Below, one piece after another: positions 34,230 through 43,358 of a stretch of DNA of 64,000 bases. The notes under the pieces are model-generated. The model made no database searches. It saw only the letters and a list, made by a program, of their open reading frames with translations, and was not told the origin of the DNA. This DNA comes from Helicobacter typhlonius. GTDB taxonomy: Bacteria; Campylobacterota; Campylobacteria; Campylobacterales; Helicobacteraceae. The first letter of the stretch is position 1; every line of letters begins with the position of its first letter. The position numbers and the translations under genes were made by a program. The DNA is taken from positions 558,001 through 622,000 of the forward strand of contig NZ_LN907858.1 of the NCBI RefSeq assembly GCF_001460635.1. The letters run 5' to 3'.

Positions 34230-34377
34230 AAAATTCCTTAGTCAAAAATGAAGATCTTAAAAGAAGTTTAAGGTATAGAATCTGCAGAGATTCTCGCATT
34301 TAAAGAAGTCTCTTGTCGAGTAAAACAGAGTGCTGATTCTATATAAAACTTCCTTGCGTGTCAAGAGGTTGCACTTT

Positions 34378-35052
34378 TTAAGAGATATTATTTTTTATAT
34401 TTTTATCCAAATCTGGATGGATTTTATAGACTTTGTTTTTAATTTTGATGAGAATTCCGGTATCAATGAGTTGCTTAAAAGTCTTTACAATCGTGGGTTT
34501 GCTGACATTGAGATGAGCGATAATGTTTTCATATGAGCCATAAAAGATATTGTCCTCATCGCAATTTGCCAATAAAAATTCAATAATGGCAATTTTTTTG
34601 CCACCCACAAAGGTGGAAATGGCGTTAATAAGGAGATTCTTTGAAGCGATTTCATCGGCTTGTAAAAATGGCAATATAGCCTTGTGTATGGCTTGGAGTA
34701 ATTCCTCTATGTTGATAGGCTTTAAAATATATCCATCTACACGTAGCCTAATTGCATCAAGCAGATATTTTGTCTCTGTGTGTGCGGTGGTGATGACAAC
34801 AGGAACATCTGGGTGTATGCTTGAGCTTCTTATATTATCAATAAGTTCGATGCCATTCATTTTTGGCATAAGAATATCTGTCAGCACCAAATCAACCTTA
34901 TGTAGCCTAAAAAGATTCAGTGCCTCCTGCCCGTTTTTTGCCACAAGTAGTCGCCCCACATAGTCTTCGAGTACCATAGTTGTGAGGTTTGCAGTATCTA
35001 CATCATCTTCAGCATATAAAATAGTGAGATTGCTCAATGCCTCAAATTTCAT
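34378..35052 (-). CDS. Response regulator with C-terminal winged-helix domain
   Basis: 224 residues. Receiver domain 1-130: acidic ILYAEDD, phospho-acceptor Asp in LTDILMPKMNG, a switch Thr (VVITTAHTET) and the KPIN lysine. The C-terminal 80 residues resemble a Crp-type winged helix (GSYENIIAHLNVSKPTIVKTFKQL). Its ATG overlaps the stop of the histidine kinase gene by four bases, so the pair is a two-component system. Target genes unknown. Confidence 0.88.
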   Translation of the reverse strand: MKFEALSNLTILYAEDDVDTANLTTMVLEDYVGRLLVAKNGQEALNLFRLHKVDLVLTDILMPKMNGIELIDNIRSSSIHPDVPVVITTAHTETKYLLDAIRLRVDGYILKPINIEELLQAIHKAILPFLQADEIASKNLLINAISTFVGGKKIAIIEFLLANCDEDNIFYGSYENIIAHLNVSKPTIVKTFKQLIDTGILIKIKNKVYKIHPDLDKNIKNNIS

Positions 35053-36500
35053 ACTTTACCCCCTTGTGTTGGTATGTGGATAGTGAATTCTGCTCCAAAG
35101 TATGCCTCCCCCCATTGTGTGTTTGATACATCTATTGTGCCATTAAATTGTCGTTCAATGATTTGCTCTGCCATATATAAGCCTATGCCTGTGCCTACGG
35201 ATTTATGCTTGGTTGTGAAGTATGGCTCGAATACCTTTGATTTATCCTCGAGGCGAATTCCACCTGCATTATCTCTCACGCAAAGCACGATATTATATCC
35301 TACCTTGTCTAACAAAATCTCTATACACAAATCTGTAAAATCTTTTTCATTTTCAGCCCTTAATTTAAGCGCATCAATCGCATTATTGATAAGTATTAAA
35401 ATCACCTGCATAAAGGAGTTTTGATAGCCATCAATGCTAAGATTCTCTTTTTTTGCCACTACATTTATTTTTATAAGATTCTCTTTCAAACGCTCTTTTA
35501 AAAGTTCTATTGAATCCTCAATGCTTGTGATAAATACAAAAGGTTCGGTGTTTGCCTCCGGGCGAAAGAAATTGCGGAAATTTTCAATCGTGTTTGACAT
35601 CTCCGTGGCGATTTTCATACCATATTGCGTTTGTTGAAGCACAAAGTCATCATCAAGGCGATTTTGCATAGCCTTACTTTTGAAGCTTTGTATAAGCATA
35701 GTGAGGGAGTTAAGTGGCTGTCGCCATTGATGTGCGATATTTTGTATCATTTCTCCCATAGAAGCAAGTCTTGCTTGTTGATACATAATTAAATCTTTCT
35801 TACGATTTTGTTCGACCTCATATTGAATAGATTCTTGCAAGTTTGCATTAAGTGCTTGAAGTTCTTTTGTTTTAGAATCTACGAGTTGTTCTAATAGCAA
35901 GTGATTTGTATTGATAGAATGTCGAATAGAAAGGGCGAGAATGATAATAGTCGCAATCACAATAAACATAAAAATGACCAAAAATACAAAGGTGTGATTG
36001 TATAGTGTATCCGTTATGGCTTTATTATAAAATGTAATATCGCTTGAAAGTATAATCTGCTCTTTGAGTAATGCAGAAATGGCGGGTATATCATTGTTGG
36101 TAATGGCGATTTTGGCAGATTCTCTCACCTGTTGTTGTTTTTGCAAAAGCTCCTTTACGGCATCATATTCTTTTGACATAAAAGTTTGCGCGTATTGTTT
36201 GCGTAAATGCAAAATAAGAGAATCCATATTGTCAATTTTGTTTTGAGCTTTTGGTTCGAGTATCCACATATATGACAAGTGTGCAATATCATCTTGATTA
36301 TTTTTATTTTGCTCTTGCGCATTTTTATTAGGCGTATAGAGATTTCCTAAAGAATTTGTGTCAAATTCGCTCTTTAGCCCAAGAAGTGCGAGGAGTGCCA
36401 CACTCGCCACAAGCACAAAACCTACAACGATAATCCACACTAAAATTGTCGTTTTTGCCTTAAACGAGATTTTATTCATTAAAGAATGCACGATACTCAT
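35049..36500 (-). CDS. Membrane-bound sensor histidine kinase
   Basis: 483 residues. Membrane helices at about 17-40 and 172-195 enclose a ~130-residue periplasmic sensor. The phospho-acceptor His is in MIQNIAHQWRQPLNSL, a Campylobacterota-style H box; the N box (LILINNAIDAL), G1 (RDNAGGI) and G2 (GTGIGLYMAEQ) are intact. Both ends overlap neighbours by four bases (coiled-coil gene upstream, response regulator downstream). The ligand cannot be read from sequence. Confidence 0.9.
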   Translation of the reverse strand: MSIVHSLMNKISFKAKTTILVWIIVVGFVLVASVALLALLGLKSEFDTNSLGNLYTPNKNAQEQNKNNQDDIAHLSYMWILEPKAQNKIDNMDSLILHLRKQYAQTFMSKEYDAVKELLQKQQQVRESAKIAITNNDIPAISALLKEQIILSSDITFYNKAITDTLYNHTFVFLVIFMFIVIATIIILALSIRHSINTNHLLLEQLVDSKTKELQALNANLQESIQYEVEQNRKKDLIMYQQARLASMGEMIQNIAHQWRQPLNSLTMLIQSFKSKAMQNRLDDDFVLQQTQYGMKIATEMSNTIENFRNFFRPEANTEPFVFITSIEDSIELLKERLKENLIKINVVAKKENLSIDGYQNSFMQVILILINNAIDALKLRAENEKDFTDLCIEILLDKVGYNIVLCVRDNAGGIRLEDKSKVFEPYFTTKHKSVGTGIGLYMAEQIIERQFNGTIDVSNTQWGEAYFGAEFTIHIPTQGGKV

Positions 36501-37948
36501 ACAAGATTCTTTGCATTTTCTATCGCATTGGCTAGGGCGCGGAGTAATAAATCATATCGCAAAAACTTATCCTTATTTTTTTTGAGTGCATAGCTCACTT
36601 GCCCTTGTAGTCTTTCTTGTAAAGAGAGTAGCGCGATATGCTCCTCATTTAGTGCGTTGATATGTTTTTGTGTATTTTCCACCTCACCTAATGCCTTAGA
36701 TTTTTTGAGTATGTTTGTATTAATCTCCTCGCTCAATGCGTCAATCTTGCTTTTTGCCACTTGCTTATCAACTAAGATTCTTAACTCCCTGTTTTTGGTT
36801 TCTAAAGTATCGTTGCAGGATTCTACCTTGACTATATTTACCTTATGTTTGAGTTCCTCTTGTGCAAGGCTACTTGTGATATTTAAAATGCGCTCTTGCG
36901 TATTGCTAATTTGTATTTGGAGATTTTGTATATCAAATTCTACACTTGCCTTATTATGTAATGTTTCTTTGATGAGGGGTAGAGTCCAAGGGTCGCCGTT
37001 TTTATCAACAATGAGCGGTTTTGTGTAAATTTTTTTATTTAACTCGATTGAGCTACCATTATAGAATCCCACAAAATTAAGCGCGTTAGGGTCGTCTTTA
37101 GCGCATAAATCTAAAAGCTCCTTTGCTACTACTTCAAACATTACCCACGCATATTTTTGCACTAAGGAGAGGCAATAAATCGTTTTTTGTATAGAATCTA
37201 TGTGTCCCAATGGCAAGGATTCTAAAAAAATACGCATTTTTTGTATGGCAAAAAAATGAAATTTTTTATTGAATCCTAGCACATCAATTTGTGCGAGATG
37301 TATATCATTTTGCAAGATTTGCAATGTATTTTGCATAATAAGCGATTGTATGTTGATAGATTCTAATGCCTTATCAATACTTGTTTTGTGCTCGTTACTC
37401 AAAATAAACATATGCGCCTTGTCATCAATATCACGAACCTCCTTATTAATCTGCACGATTTCATAATCAAATTTTTTGAGCTTAATACTGCCGTCTTTGA
37501 AAAACAGGGCATCACGCGGTTGTATGCCAAAGACATTCCTTAGGGCGATTTTGATTAAATCTCGCTTTGTACTTTCACACTGCACATCAAGTATAGAATC
37601 CACATATTGAAAAAACTCCTCAAAATCCTCCTTTGAAGGCTCTCTTTCGTAAAGTTTTGCCTTATGCTTTGTGAGAAAATCGCAGATTCTTTGCACATAA
37701 ATATTATGCTGTTGATTTTTAATGCGCGTGATGATATGCAATTCTTTTTTATCATAATGCACGAACGCGCCCAAACCGCATTGATCGTAAAAATGCAAAA
37801 TGGCGAGGCGAATATCATTCTCTGCGTCTTTGTGTTTTTGCAAAAGCTCAAGCAACGCGCCCTCGCTCTGTGTTTTTGCCTCTATGATTGAATGTGTGTT
37901 GTTAAAACAATCTTGCAAAATGTGTAGGGCATTATCGTATATATTCAT
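36497..37948 (-). CDS. Coiled-coil protein of unknown function coupled to a two-component system
   Basis: 483 residues if it starts at the ATG at 37948, seven bases after the uvrC stop; the frame is open to 38068 inside uvrC, so the start is uncertain. No signal peptide or membrane helix. The first ~330 residues are mixed alpha/beta without a family I know; about 370-470 is coiled coil (repeated Glu/Lys/Leu heptads). Its stop overlaps the histidine kinase start by four bases. Tight coupling suggests it works with the kinase, perhaps as a cytoplasmic partner. Confidence 0.65.
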   Translation of the reverse strand: MNIYDNALHILQDCFNNTHSIIEAKTQSEGALLELLQKHKDAENDIRLAILHFYDQCGLGAFVHYDKKELHIITRIKNQQHNIYVQRICDFLTKHKAKLYEREPSKEDFEEFFQYVDSILDVQCESTKRDLIKIALRNVFGIQPRDALFFKDGSIKLKKFDYEIVQINKEVRDIDDKAHMFILSNEHKTSIDKALESINIQSLIMQNTLQILQNDIHLAQIDVLGFNKKFHFFAIQKMRIFLESLPLGHIDSIQKTIYCLSLVQKYAWVMFEVVAKELLDLCAKDDPNALNFVGFYNGSSIELNKKIYTKPLIVDKNGDPWTLPLIKETLHNKASVEFDIQNLQIQISNTQERILNITSSLAQEELKHKVNIVKVESCNDTLETKNRELRILVDKQVAKSKIDALSEEINTNILKKSKALGEVENTQKHINALNEEHIALLSLQERLQGQVSYALKKNKDKFLRYDLLLRALANAIENAKNLV

Positions 37949-37955
37949 AGGATTC

Positions 37956-39920
37956 TCATCTATTTTTTCTAGAATTAATTTTTGCGCTATTTTGAGATGA
38001 AGTGCGGGATTTAAGCACACTTTGAATCTGTTCATTTGAGGCATTTTGTATATTGCTAAAAGTGCCAAAAAATTCTAAAAGTCGCTTGATTTGTGCCTTG
38101 CTGTATTGATTATCGCCTATGCTTTGCACTTTGTTTGTATCCTTTGTTTTTTTGTATTGATGATAAGTGATTGCGTATCGATGTGCCTCATCGCGTAGCT
38201 TTTGGCACAATTGTAGTCTCTTATCGTTTGTATTCAGTTTAAATTCCGCCTTTTGTGTGCGTAATATATCAAGCGCGTTGCCTTTGGCGCGATAGGCTTT
38301 GGCATTGTGCTTCATCTTTGCAATCGCCATCACATCGACATTTGCACCCACACTTTTGAGGACTTCAAGCGCAATGTGAATCTGCGCACTTCCACCATCG
38401 ATGAGCCATAAATCCGGCGGTGGATTAGATTCAAATCTTTTTGCCCTCCGCTCGAGCATTTCACGCATTTGTGTATATTCATCACTCGTGCTTAGCTCAT
38501 ATCGGCGGTATTGTGCGGGACAGAAGTGATTATTTTCATACACAATCATACCGCCGACATTATACATTCCGCTATGATGTGAGGTATCAAAAACCTCGAT
38601 TCTATGTGGCGTGTGTCGCAAGGAGCAGAGATTTTGTAACGCTATGAGTGTGCTATTTTCGTTATGCTCTTGTTTATGGAGTTTTAAAATTTCTTGTGCA
38701 TTTTTGAGCCCGAGCAAAAGCACATCTTTTTTCTTACCTCGTTGTGGTTGGGTGATTTTCACGCTACTTTGGGTTTGATTCTGTAAAAGTGTTTGCAAAG
38801 ATGAAATATCCGCAAAATGAAAATAGGGGATAAGAATCTCCTTTGGCATAAGTGGCAGGGCGGTTTTGTAGGCATTAAGGAGTGCTTGTGTGTAGAGCTC
38901 GGGCAGGTTGTCCTCTTGTATATCTTGGTGCAGAAGTGAAAAATCGCTTGAGACAATGCGTCCATTGCGGATAAAGAGGCTCATTAGAATATGCGTTTTT
39001 ACCCCTTTTTGTGAATCTAAATCCTCGTCTGTGGCAAGGACAAATGCGTCATAATCCCCGCTCCGCATATCGATAATGGATTGATTTTTCATATGTGTGA
39101 TTTTATGGATTTTATCGCGCATTTTTGCCGCTTCTTCAAATTGCAATGAGGCAGAGAGATTTTGCATTTTAGATTCCAAAATCTTTATTAACTCCTTTTT
39201 ATTTTCAAGCAGTGCAATGCCTTGCTCCACGATATTTGTGTATTCTTGCGTAGAGATTTTGTTCTCACAAGGTGCGAGGCATTTTTGTATCTCATAAAAC
39301 AAACACGCTTTTTTGCCTTTTGCGCAGGATTTTTTCTGCACCAAAGGTAGCACATCATAGAGGCTTTCAAGTAGCTCCCTCGCGCCATTAACAAATGGAC
39401 CAAAATACTGAATCTTGGGCGATTTAAGCACGGCGCGTGTAATATCAAAGCTTGGAAAGGGCGAGGATTTATCGATATAAATGTAAGGATAAGTCTTGTC
39501 ATCGCGCAGTAAAATATTATATTTTGGCTTGAGGCTCTTAATAAGCGAATTTTCAAGGATAAGTGCGTCTTGTTCGCTATCGGTTAAAAGCGTGTGAATC
39601 TGGGCGATTTGGGATACCATAATGGTGATTCTTGGGCTAAGATTAGACCTTGGTGCGATATGCTGATTATGAATGTTAAAGTAGCTTTTAATGCGATTTT
39701 TGAGATTCTTTGCCTTGCCGACATAGAGGAGATTCCCATCTTTGTCAAAGTATTGATAAATGCCTGAATGCGTGGGTAAATGCGTGAGGGTAAAAAGCAA
39801 ATGTGAGCGATTGTCCTGTGCTTGTGTGTGCGTTAAGCTAGGTTGTGAATCTACCCTAGATTCTGAATCTAGTTTGCGCATTAAATCCAAATTATGTTGT
39901 GAATCTATTTTATGCGCCAT
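37956..39920 (-). CDS. uvrC: Excinuclease ABC subunit C
   Basis: 654 residues. GIY-YIG nuclease domain begins at about 52 (SGIYQYFDKDGNLLYVGKAKN), UVR motif near 260 (LQFEEAAKMRDKI), then the C-terminal RNase H-like nuclease (IEVFDTSHHSG, LWLIDGGSAQI). It makes both cuts in nucleotide excision repair. The first ~40 residues are an extra Ser/Asp/Gln-rich segment coded by GATTCT/GAATCT repeats; translation could begin at an inner ATG (39881). The start overlaps the next gene's end by eleven bases, as uvrC and its neighbour do in H. pylori. Confidence 0.94.
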   Translation of the reverse strand: MAHKIDSQHNLDLMRKLDSESRVDSQPSLTHTQAQDNRSHLLFTLTHLPTHSGIYQYFDKDGNLLYVGKAKNLKNRIKSYFNIHNQHIAPRSNLSPRITIMVSQIAQIHTLLTDSEQDALILENSLIKSLKPKYNILLRDDKTYPYIYIDKSSPFPSFDITRAVLKSPKIQYFGPFVNGARELLESLYDVLPLVQKKSCAKGKKACLFYEIQKCLAPCENKISTQEYTNIVEQGIALLENKKELIKILESKMQNLSASLQFEEAAKMRDKIHKITHMKNQSIIDMRSGDYDAFVLATDEDLDSQKGVKTHILMSLFIRNGRIVSSDFSLLHQDIQEDNLPELYTQALLNAYKTALPLMPKEILIPYFHFADISSLQTLLQNQTQSSVKITQPQRGKKKDVLLLGLKNAQEILKLHKQEHNENSTLIALQNLCSLRHTPHRIEVFDTSHHSGMYNVGGMIVYENNHFCPAQYRRYELSTSDEYTQMREMLERRAKRFESNPPPDLWLIDGGSAQIHIALEVLKSVGANVDVMAIAKMKHNAKAYRAKGNALDILRTQKAEFKLNTNDKRLQLCQKLRDEAHRYAITYHQYKKTKDTNKVQSIGDNQYSKAQIKRLLEFFGTFSNIQNASNEQIQSVLKSRTSSQNSAKINSRKNR

Positions 39921-40380
39921 TTTGGGTATCCCATTGTCGTTTTATGCTTAATCGCAAAGATTCAAATTTTTCGTAGAGAATCTTATCTGTCGCGTGGTTG
40001 ATAAACTCCCCATTTGAATGCTCGGTGTATCGCACGGGCGGCTTTGGTGGAGGTGGAGGCGCGAGGATATGGCTTGGCGTGTAGGCGTGTATTTTTTGGA
40101 TATGAGCAAGGGCAGGGAAGTGCTCTTTGTGCTGTTTTAAACTCTCTATTATGTGTTTATGTTTATAATGATTAAATTCTACACACAACGCCTTGTGTTT
40201 GAAAGCGAAAAGAAGCGTGTCGTTTTTGACGATAATAAATAGAATCTGCTCCCTTTCAAGTGGCGTGAGAAAGGTATTTTTGAAGCGCGAAATATCGTCT
40301 TGCTGTCGCATTTTGTGTGCAAGAGAGGGGAAACCTTGCGCAAGATTGGAGAATATATGAGATATGGTGGCTATTTTCAT
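39910..40380 (-). CDS. DUF721/DciA-like protein
   Basis: 156 residues. The middle (LTPLEREQILFIIVKNDTLL and VEFNHYKHKHIIESLK) has the shape of the DUF721/DciA domain, the replicative helicase loader of bacteria lacking DnaC; then a Pro-rich linker and a basic tail. It is upstream of and overlaps uvrC, an order I recall from H. pylori (HP0820-HP0821). Assignment is by weak similarity. Confidence 0.6.
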   Translation of the reverse strand: MKIATISHIFSNLAQGFPSLAHKMRQQDDISRFKNTFLTPLEREQILFIIVKNDTLLFAFKHKALCVEFNHYKHKHIIESLKQHKEHFPALAHIQKIHAYTPSHILAPPPPPKPPVRYTEHSNGEFINHATDKILYEKFESLRLSIKRQWDTQNGA

Positions 40381-40590
40381 TTGGTAATTCTAGCATATTT
40401 GACATTTATTTTTATGTTTTTAGGTGGCTGTGGCTATAAGACAAAGCCATTTTATACCAAAGATGCGCAAGAAGTGAAGCAAGAGATTCAAGGACAAGAT
40501 TCTATGGCAACACAAAGAAAGGAACAAAATCGAACGCTTTTTCAAAGTATAGATTCTACCCCTACGCCTAGCTATGAGGAAGAGGAGTGA
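40357..40590 (+). CDS. Small lipoprotein, LptM-like
   Basis: 77 residues from the ATG at 40357, chosen for the TTGGAG site; an earlier start (40300) would lie inside the opposite gene. Signal segment followed by lipobox LGGC, then GYKTKPFY, which resembles the CGxKGPLY of LptM (YifL), a small lipoprotein that helps LptD assembly in enterobacteria. The remainder is short and acidic. Its stop overlaps the region of the nadB start. The LptM idea is inference from one motif. Confidence 0.6.
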   Translation: MRYGGYFHLVILAYLTFIFMFLGGCGYKTKPFYTKDAQEVKQEIQGQDSMATQRKEQNRTLFQSIDSTPTPSYEEEE

Positions 40591-40592
40591 AA

Positions 40593-42032
40593 ATGGGACA
40601 ATATGATGCGATTATTATCGGTGCAGGAGTAGCAGGGCTGTATTGTGCCGCACATTTACCAAAAAATCTTAAGGTGTTAATCCTCTGTAAATCACAACCT
40701 TGGGAGTGCAATACCTTTTACGCCCAAGGTGGAATAAGCATAGCAAAAGATAATGATGATGTGCTTTCGCACACGCAAGATACACTTTCCGCCGGTGGGT
40801 ATCTCAATAATAAGCAATGCGTGGAAATGCTCGCAAGCACGAGTCCTAAGATTCTAAATGAGCTTATAGAAAGTGGCTTTGTGCTTGATAGGGATAGTAA
40901 TAATGCGCTGCTCTATGCTAAGGAGGGAGGACATAGCAAGGCGCGTATCGTGCATTCAGGCGGGGACGCGACCGGGCGCAATCTCCATACACATCTTATC
41001 GATAGGTTAAGCGCGACATTGTGGAAAAATGCAGAGGTGGTGGATTTACTCATCGAAGAGGATAAGTGCTATGGCGTGTGTGTGCAGACAAAGCTAGGCA
41101 CACATAATCTCTACGCACATCACATTGTTATTGCGAGTGGTGGCGTTGGTGGTTTGTTTAAATACCATACAAATGCCTACACGATTAGTAGCGATATACA
41201 CGGCATTATCCTCGAGCATCATCTCGCCTTGCAGGATATGGAAATGCTCCAATTCCACCCTACCGCCTATGTGCGTAATCCTCAAGCGCGTAAATATCTT
41301 ATCTCCGAGGCGGTGCGTGGCGAAGGCGGTGTGATAGTCGATGAAGATGGCAAACGATTTTTGTTTGATTATGATGAGCGGGGTGAGTTAGCACCGCGTG
41401 ACATTGTGGCGCGTGGGATTATGGACTATTGCACAAAACATAAAAAAGAGGTGTTTTTAGATGTGAGCGTGTTTGATAAGGCAGGATTCAAAAATCGCTT
41501 TCCAAATATTTATCGTGATTTAAGCACATTTTTAGACATTCCTAATGAGAAGATTCCCATTTCACCGGCGTTTCACTATTCTATGGGTGGTATTGCTGTG
41601 GATATAAATGGGCTTGTCAAAGGAATGAGTAATCTTTATGCAGTGGGAGAATGCGCGTGCAATGGGCTGCACGGAGGTAATCGCCTTGCGTCTAATTCTT
41701 TGCTAGAGGGGCTTGTCTTTGGCTCAAATGTTGCTAAACATATTGTAGAAAATCCTACACGCACGAGGGTGGCGCATTTTCCATTGTGTGAGGAAGTGCT
41801 AGAGAAAGAAGGTGATGTGAAGCTTAAGAATGTGTTGCGTGAGATTATGTGGGATAAGGTGGGAATTATCCGCTCTAAAAGTGGGCTAGATTCTGCTCTT
41901 GGGGGAATTGAAGTGATGTTAGAATCTAATATCGGGCGTATGTTGCGGCTGCGGCTACTCGTGGCGCGTAGGATTATAGAATCTGCGCTTACTCGCACAG
42001 AAAGCAAGGGCGCACATTTTAGGGTGGATTAA
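40593..42032 (+). CDS. nadB: L-aspartate oxidase
   Basis: 479 residues from ATG 40593, which follows AGGAG at six bases; a GTG two codons upstream overlaps the lipoprotein stop. FAD-binding AIIIGAGVAGLYCAAHLP, FYAQGGISIA, HSGGDATGRNLHTHL and HGGNRLASNSLLEGLVFG are as in NadB. It oxidises aspartate to iminoaspartate, the first step of NAD synthesis. The catalytic region is complete though somewhat short at the C-terminus compared with E. coli (540). Confidence 0.93.
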   Translation: MGQYDAIIIGAGVAGLYCAAHLPKNLKVLILCKSQPWECNTFYAQGGISIAKDNDDVLSHTQDTLSAGGYLNNKQCVEMLASTSPKILNELIESGFVLDRDSNNALLYAKEGGHSKARIVHSGGDATGRNLHTHLIDRLSATLWKNAEVVDLLIEEDKCYGVCVQTKLGTHNLYAHHIVIASGGVGGLFKYHTNAYTISSDIHGIILEHHLALQDMEMLQFHPTAYVRNPQARKYLISEAVRGEGGVIVDEDGKRFLFDYDERGELAPRDIVARGIMDYCTKHKKEVFLDVSVFDKAGFKNRFPNIYRDLSTFLDIPNEKIPISPAFHYSMGGIAVDINGLVKGMSNLYAVGECACNGLHGGNRLASNSLLEGLVFGSNVAKHIVENPTRTRVAHFPLCEEVLEKEGDVKLKNVLREIMWDKVGIIRSKSGLDSALGGIEVMLESNIGRMLRLRLLVARRIIESALTRTESKGAHFRVD

Positions 42033-42250
42033 GCGAGTTTATATCACTTTTTAGAATCTGCAATAAAAATACAAGTCAATTACAACAATAAATTAAGATA
42101 TGTAGAATAGAGATTCTTAGGGTTGGCTTAGATTTGGTAGGCAAAAAGCAGTGTTAAAGCTTTGTAAATAAGTTTCTAAAATGGCTAAGAATAGAATCTA
42201 AAAAGTATTTTCATTTATTTTTATCTTTTTTGCAGTCTGTGGAGTGTGGG
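42033..42250. other. Gap between nadB and tRNA-Arg
   Basis: About 220 AT-rich bases. It holds three copies of the AGATTCT/AGAATCT 7-mer but no paired hairpin with a T-run that I can see, and no gene. The nadB and tRNA transcripts converge here. Confidence 0.4.
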
Positions 42251-42327
42251 TGGTACGCCCAAGAGGATTCGAACCTCTGACCTACGGCTTAGAAGGCCGT
42301 TGCTCTATCCAGCTGAGCTATGAGCGC
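42251..42327 (-). tRNA. tRNA-Arg (TCT)
   Basis: Minus-strand cloverleaf; anticodon TCT in the loop CTTCTAA, acceptor GCGCTCA with ACGCCCA-complement, encoded ACCA. Confidence 0.95.
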
Positions 42328-42356
42328 ATATATACACTAGAGAAATAAAAAAGGTT

Positions 42357-42433
42357 TGGTTGCGGGAGAGGGATTTGAACCCCCGACCTTTGGGTTATGA
42401 GCCCAATGAGCTACCGGACTGCTCTATCCCGCG
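42357..42433 (-). tRNA. Initiator tRNA-fMet (CAT)
   Basis: Anticodon CAT flanked by GGG/CCC pairs in the anticodon stem and an unpaired C1/A72 at the acceptor end mark it as initiator. Encoded ACCA. Confidence 0.95.
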
Positions 42434-42491
42434 ATATTTCCAAAATACGCTAAAGTGCTAAATGCAAGAAAGAACTTAAAGTTTGAAGAAG

Positions 42492-42566
42492 TGGCTGGGG
42501 TAAAAGGATTCGAACCTCTGAATGCCTGGACCAAAACCAGGTGCCTTACCGCTTGGCGATACCCCA
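42492..42566 (-). tRNA. tRNA-Gln (TTG)
   Basis: Anticodon TTG in the loop TTTTGGT; acceptor TGGGGTA/TACCCCA with G discriminator and encoded CCA. First tRNA of the minus-strand cluster. Confidence 0.95.
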
Positions 42567-42586
42567 ATAACAAAAATTGAGGCGTA

Positions 42587-42592
42587 ATTATA
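42587..42592 (-). promoter_or_regulatory. -10 box of the Gln-fMet-Arg tRNA cluster
   Basis: TATAAT on the minus strand about 20 bases before tRNA-Gln, back to back with the napA promoter. Confidence 0.5.
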
Positions 42593-42628
42593 ATGAGTTT
42601 TGTATGTATTTGTCAAGGGATAGGGGCG

Positions 42629-42634
42629 TATAAT
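42629..42634 (+). promoter_or_regulatory. -10 box of napA
   Basis: TATAAT with G/C just upstream, 128 bases before the napA start. The long leader is AT-rich; no clear Fur or PerR box could be assigned by eye. Confidence 0.45.
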
Positions 42635-42761
42635 TTATGAAAAATAAAATGAAATATTTGCCTAGAAGTTACTTGTATGGTTTAAAATGCGAACATTCCT
42701 TAACAAGTCATACAAAATATTTGGAGACTTCGGGGAAAATTTTAAAATAAAGGATTGAGCT

Positions 42762-43199
42762 ATGAGTAAAGTTGTAGAAACATTAAAACAAATTCAAGCT
42801 GATGCGGCAGTGTTTTATGTCAAAGTGCATAATTTTCATTGGAATGTTAAGGGTATGGACTTTCACCCTACGCATAAGGCTACTGAAGAGATTTATGAAA
42901 ATTTTGCTGATGTGTTTGATGATGTTGCAGAGCGCGTATTGCAAATTGGTGAAAAGCCCTATGTAACACTTGCAGATATGCTTAAAGCTGCAAAAATTAA
43001 AGAGGAGAGCAAAACAAGTTTTACTTCAAAAGATGTTTTAAAAGCTATCCTTGCTGATTATGAATATTTCCTTAAAGCGTTTGAAAATCTTTCAAGTGAG
43101 GCTGAAAAAGCTGGAGATAATGTAACACAGGGATATGCTGATGATAAAGTAGGTGAGTTGCAAAAAGCTATTTGGATGCTGAAAGCTACACTTGCTTAA
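42762..43199 (+). CDS. napA: Dps-family ferritin (NapA)
   Basis: 145 residues, very similar to H. pylori NapA (144). The ferroxidase ligands are visible in [10 protein letters not shown] and [16 protein letters not shown] (HxxxH/DxxxDE arrangement), with the conserved end WMLKATLA. Dodecameric iron-storing protein that protects DNA and, in H. pylori, activates neutrophils. AAAGGA precedes ATG. Monocistronic, ending at a strong hairpin. Confidence 0.94.
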   Translation: MSKVVETLKQIQADAAVFYVKVHNFHWNVKGMDFHPTHKATEEIYENFADVFDDVAERVLQIGEKPYVTLADMLKAAKIKEESKTSFTSKDVLKAILADYEYFLKAFENLSSEAEKAGDNVTQGYADDKVGELQKAIWMLKATLA

Positions 43200-43235
43200 G
43201 CCTCCTTACATTTTCGTTTCACATATTATATTAAC

Positions 43236-43263
43236 GATGAGAATCTCTTTTTAGATTCTCATC
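43236..43263 (+). terminator. Perfect 11-bp hairpin after napA
   Basis: GATGAGAATCT and AGATTCTCATC around a six-base CTTTTT loop; each arm ends in the 7-mer. No long T-run follows. Confidence 0.6.
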
Positions 43264-43322
43264 ATCTCCTTAACTTCAATTTTTAAAATATAGAGATTCT
43301 AAAAGAAATTTATTTTGTTTTT

Positions 43323-43328
43323 ATATAA
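43323..43328 (+). promoter_or_regulatory. -10 box of ribB
   Basis: TATAAT 30 bases before the ribB start. Confidence 0.5.
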
Positions 43329-43358
43329 TTTGCCCCAAAAGCAATGCAAAGGTTAAAA

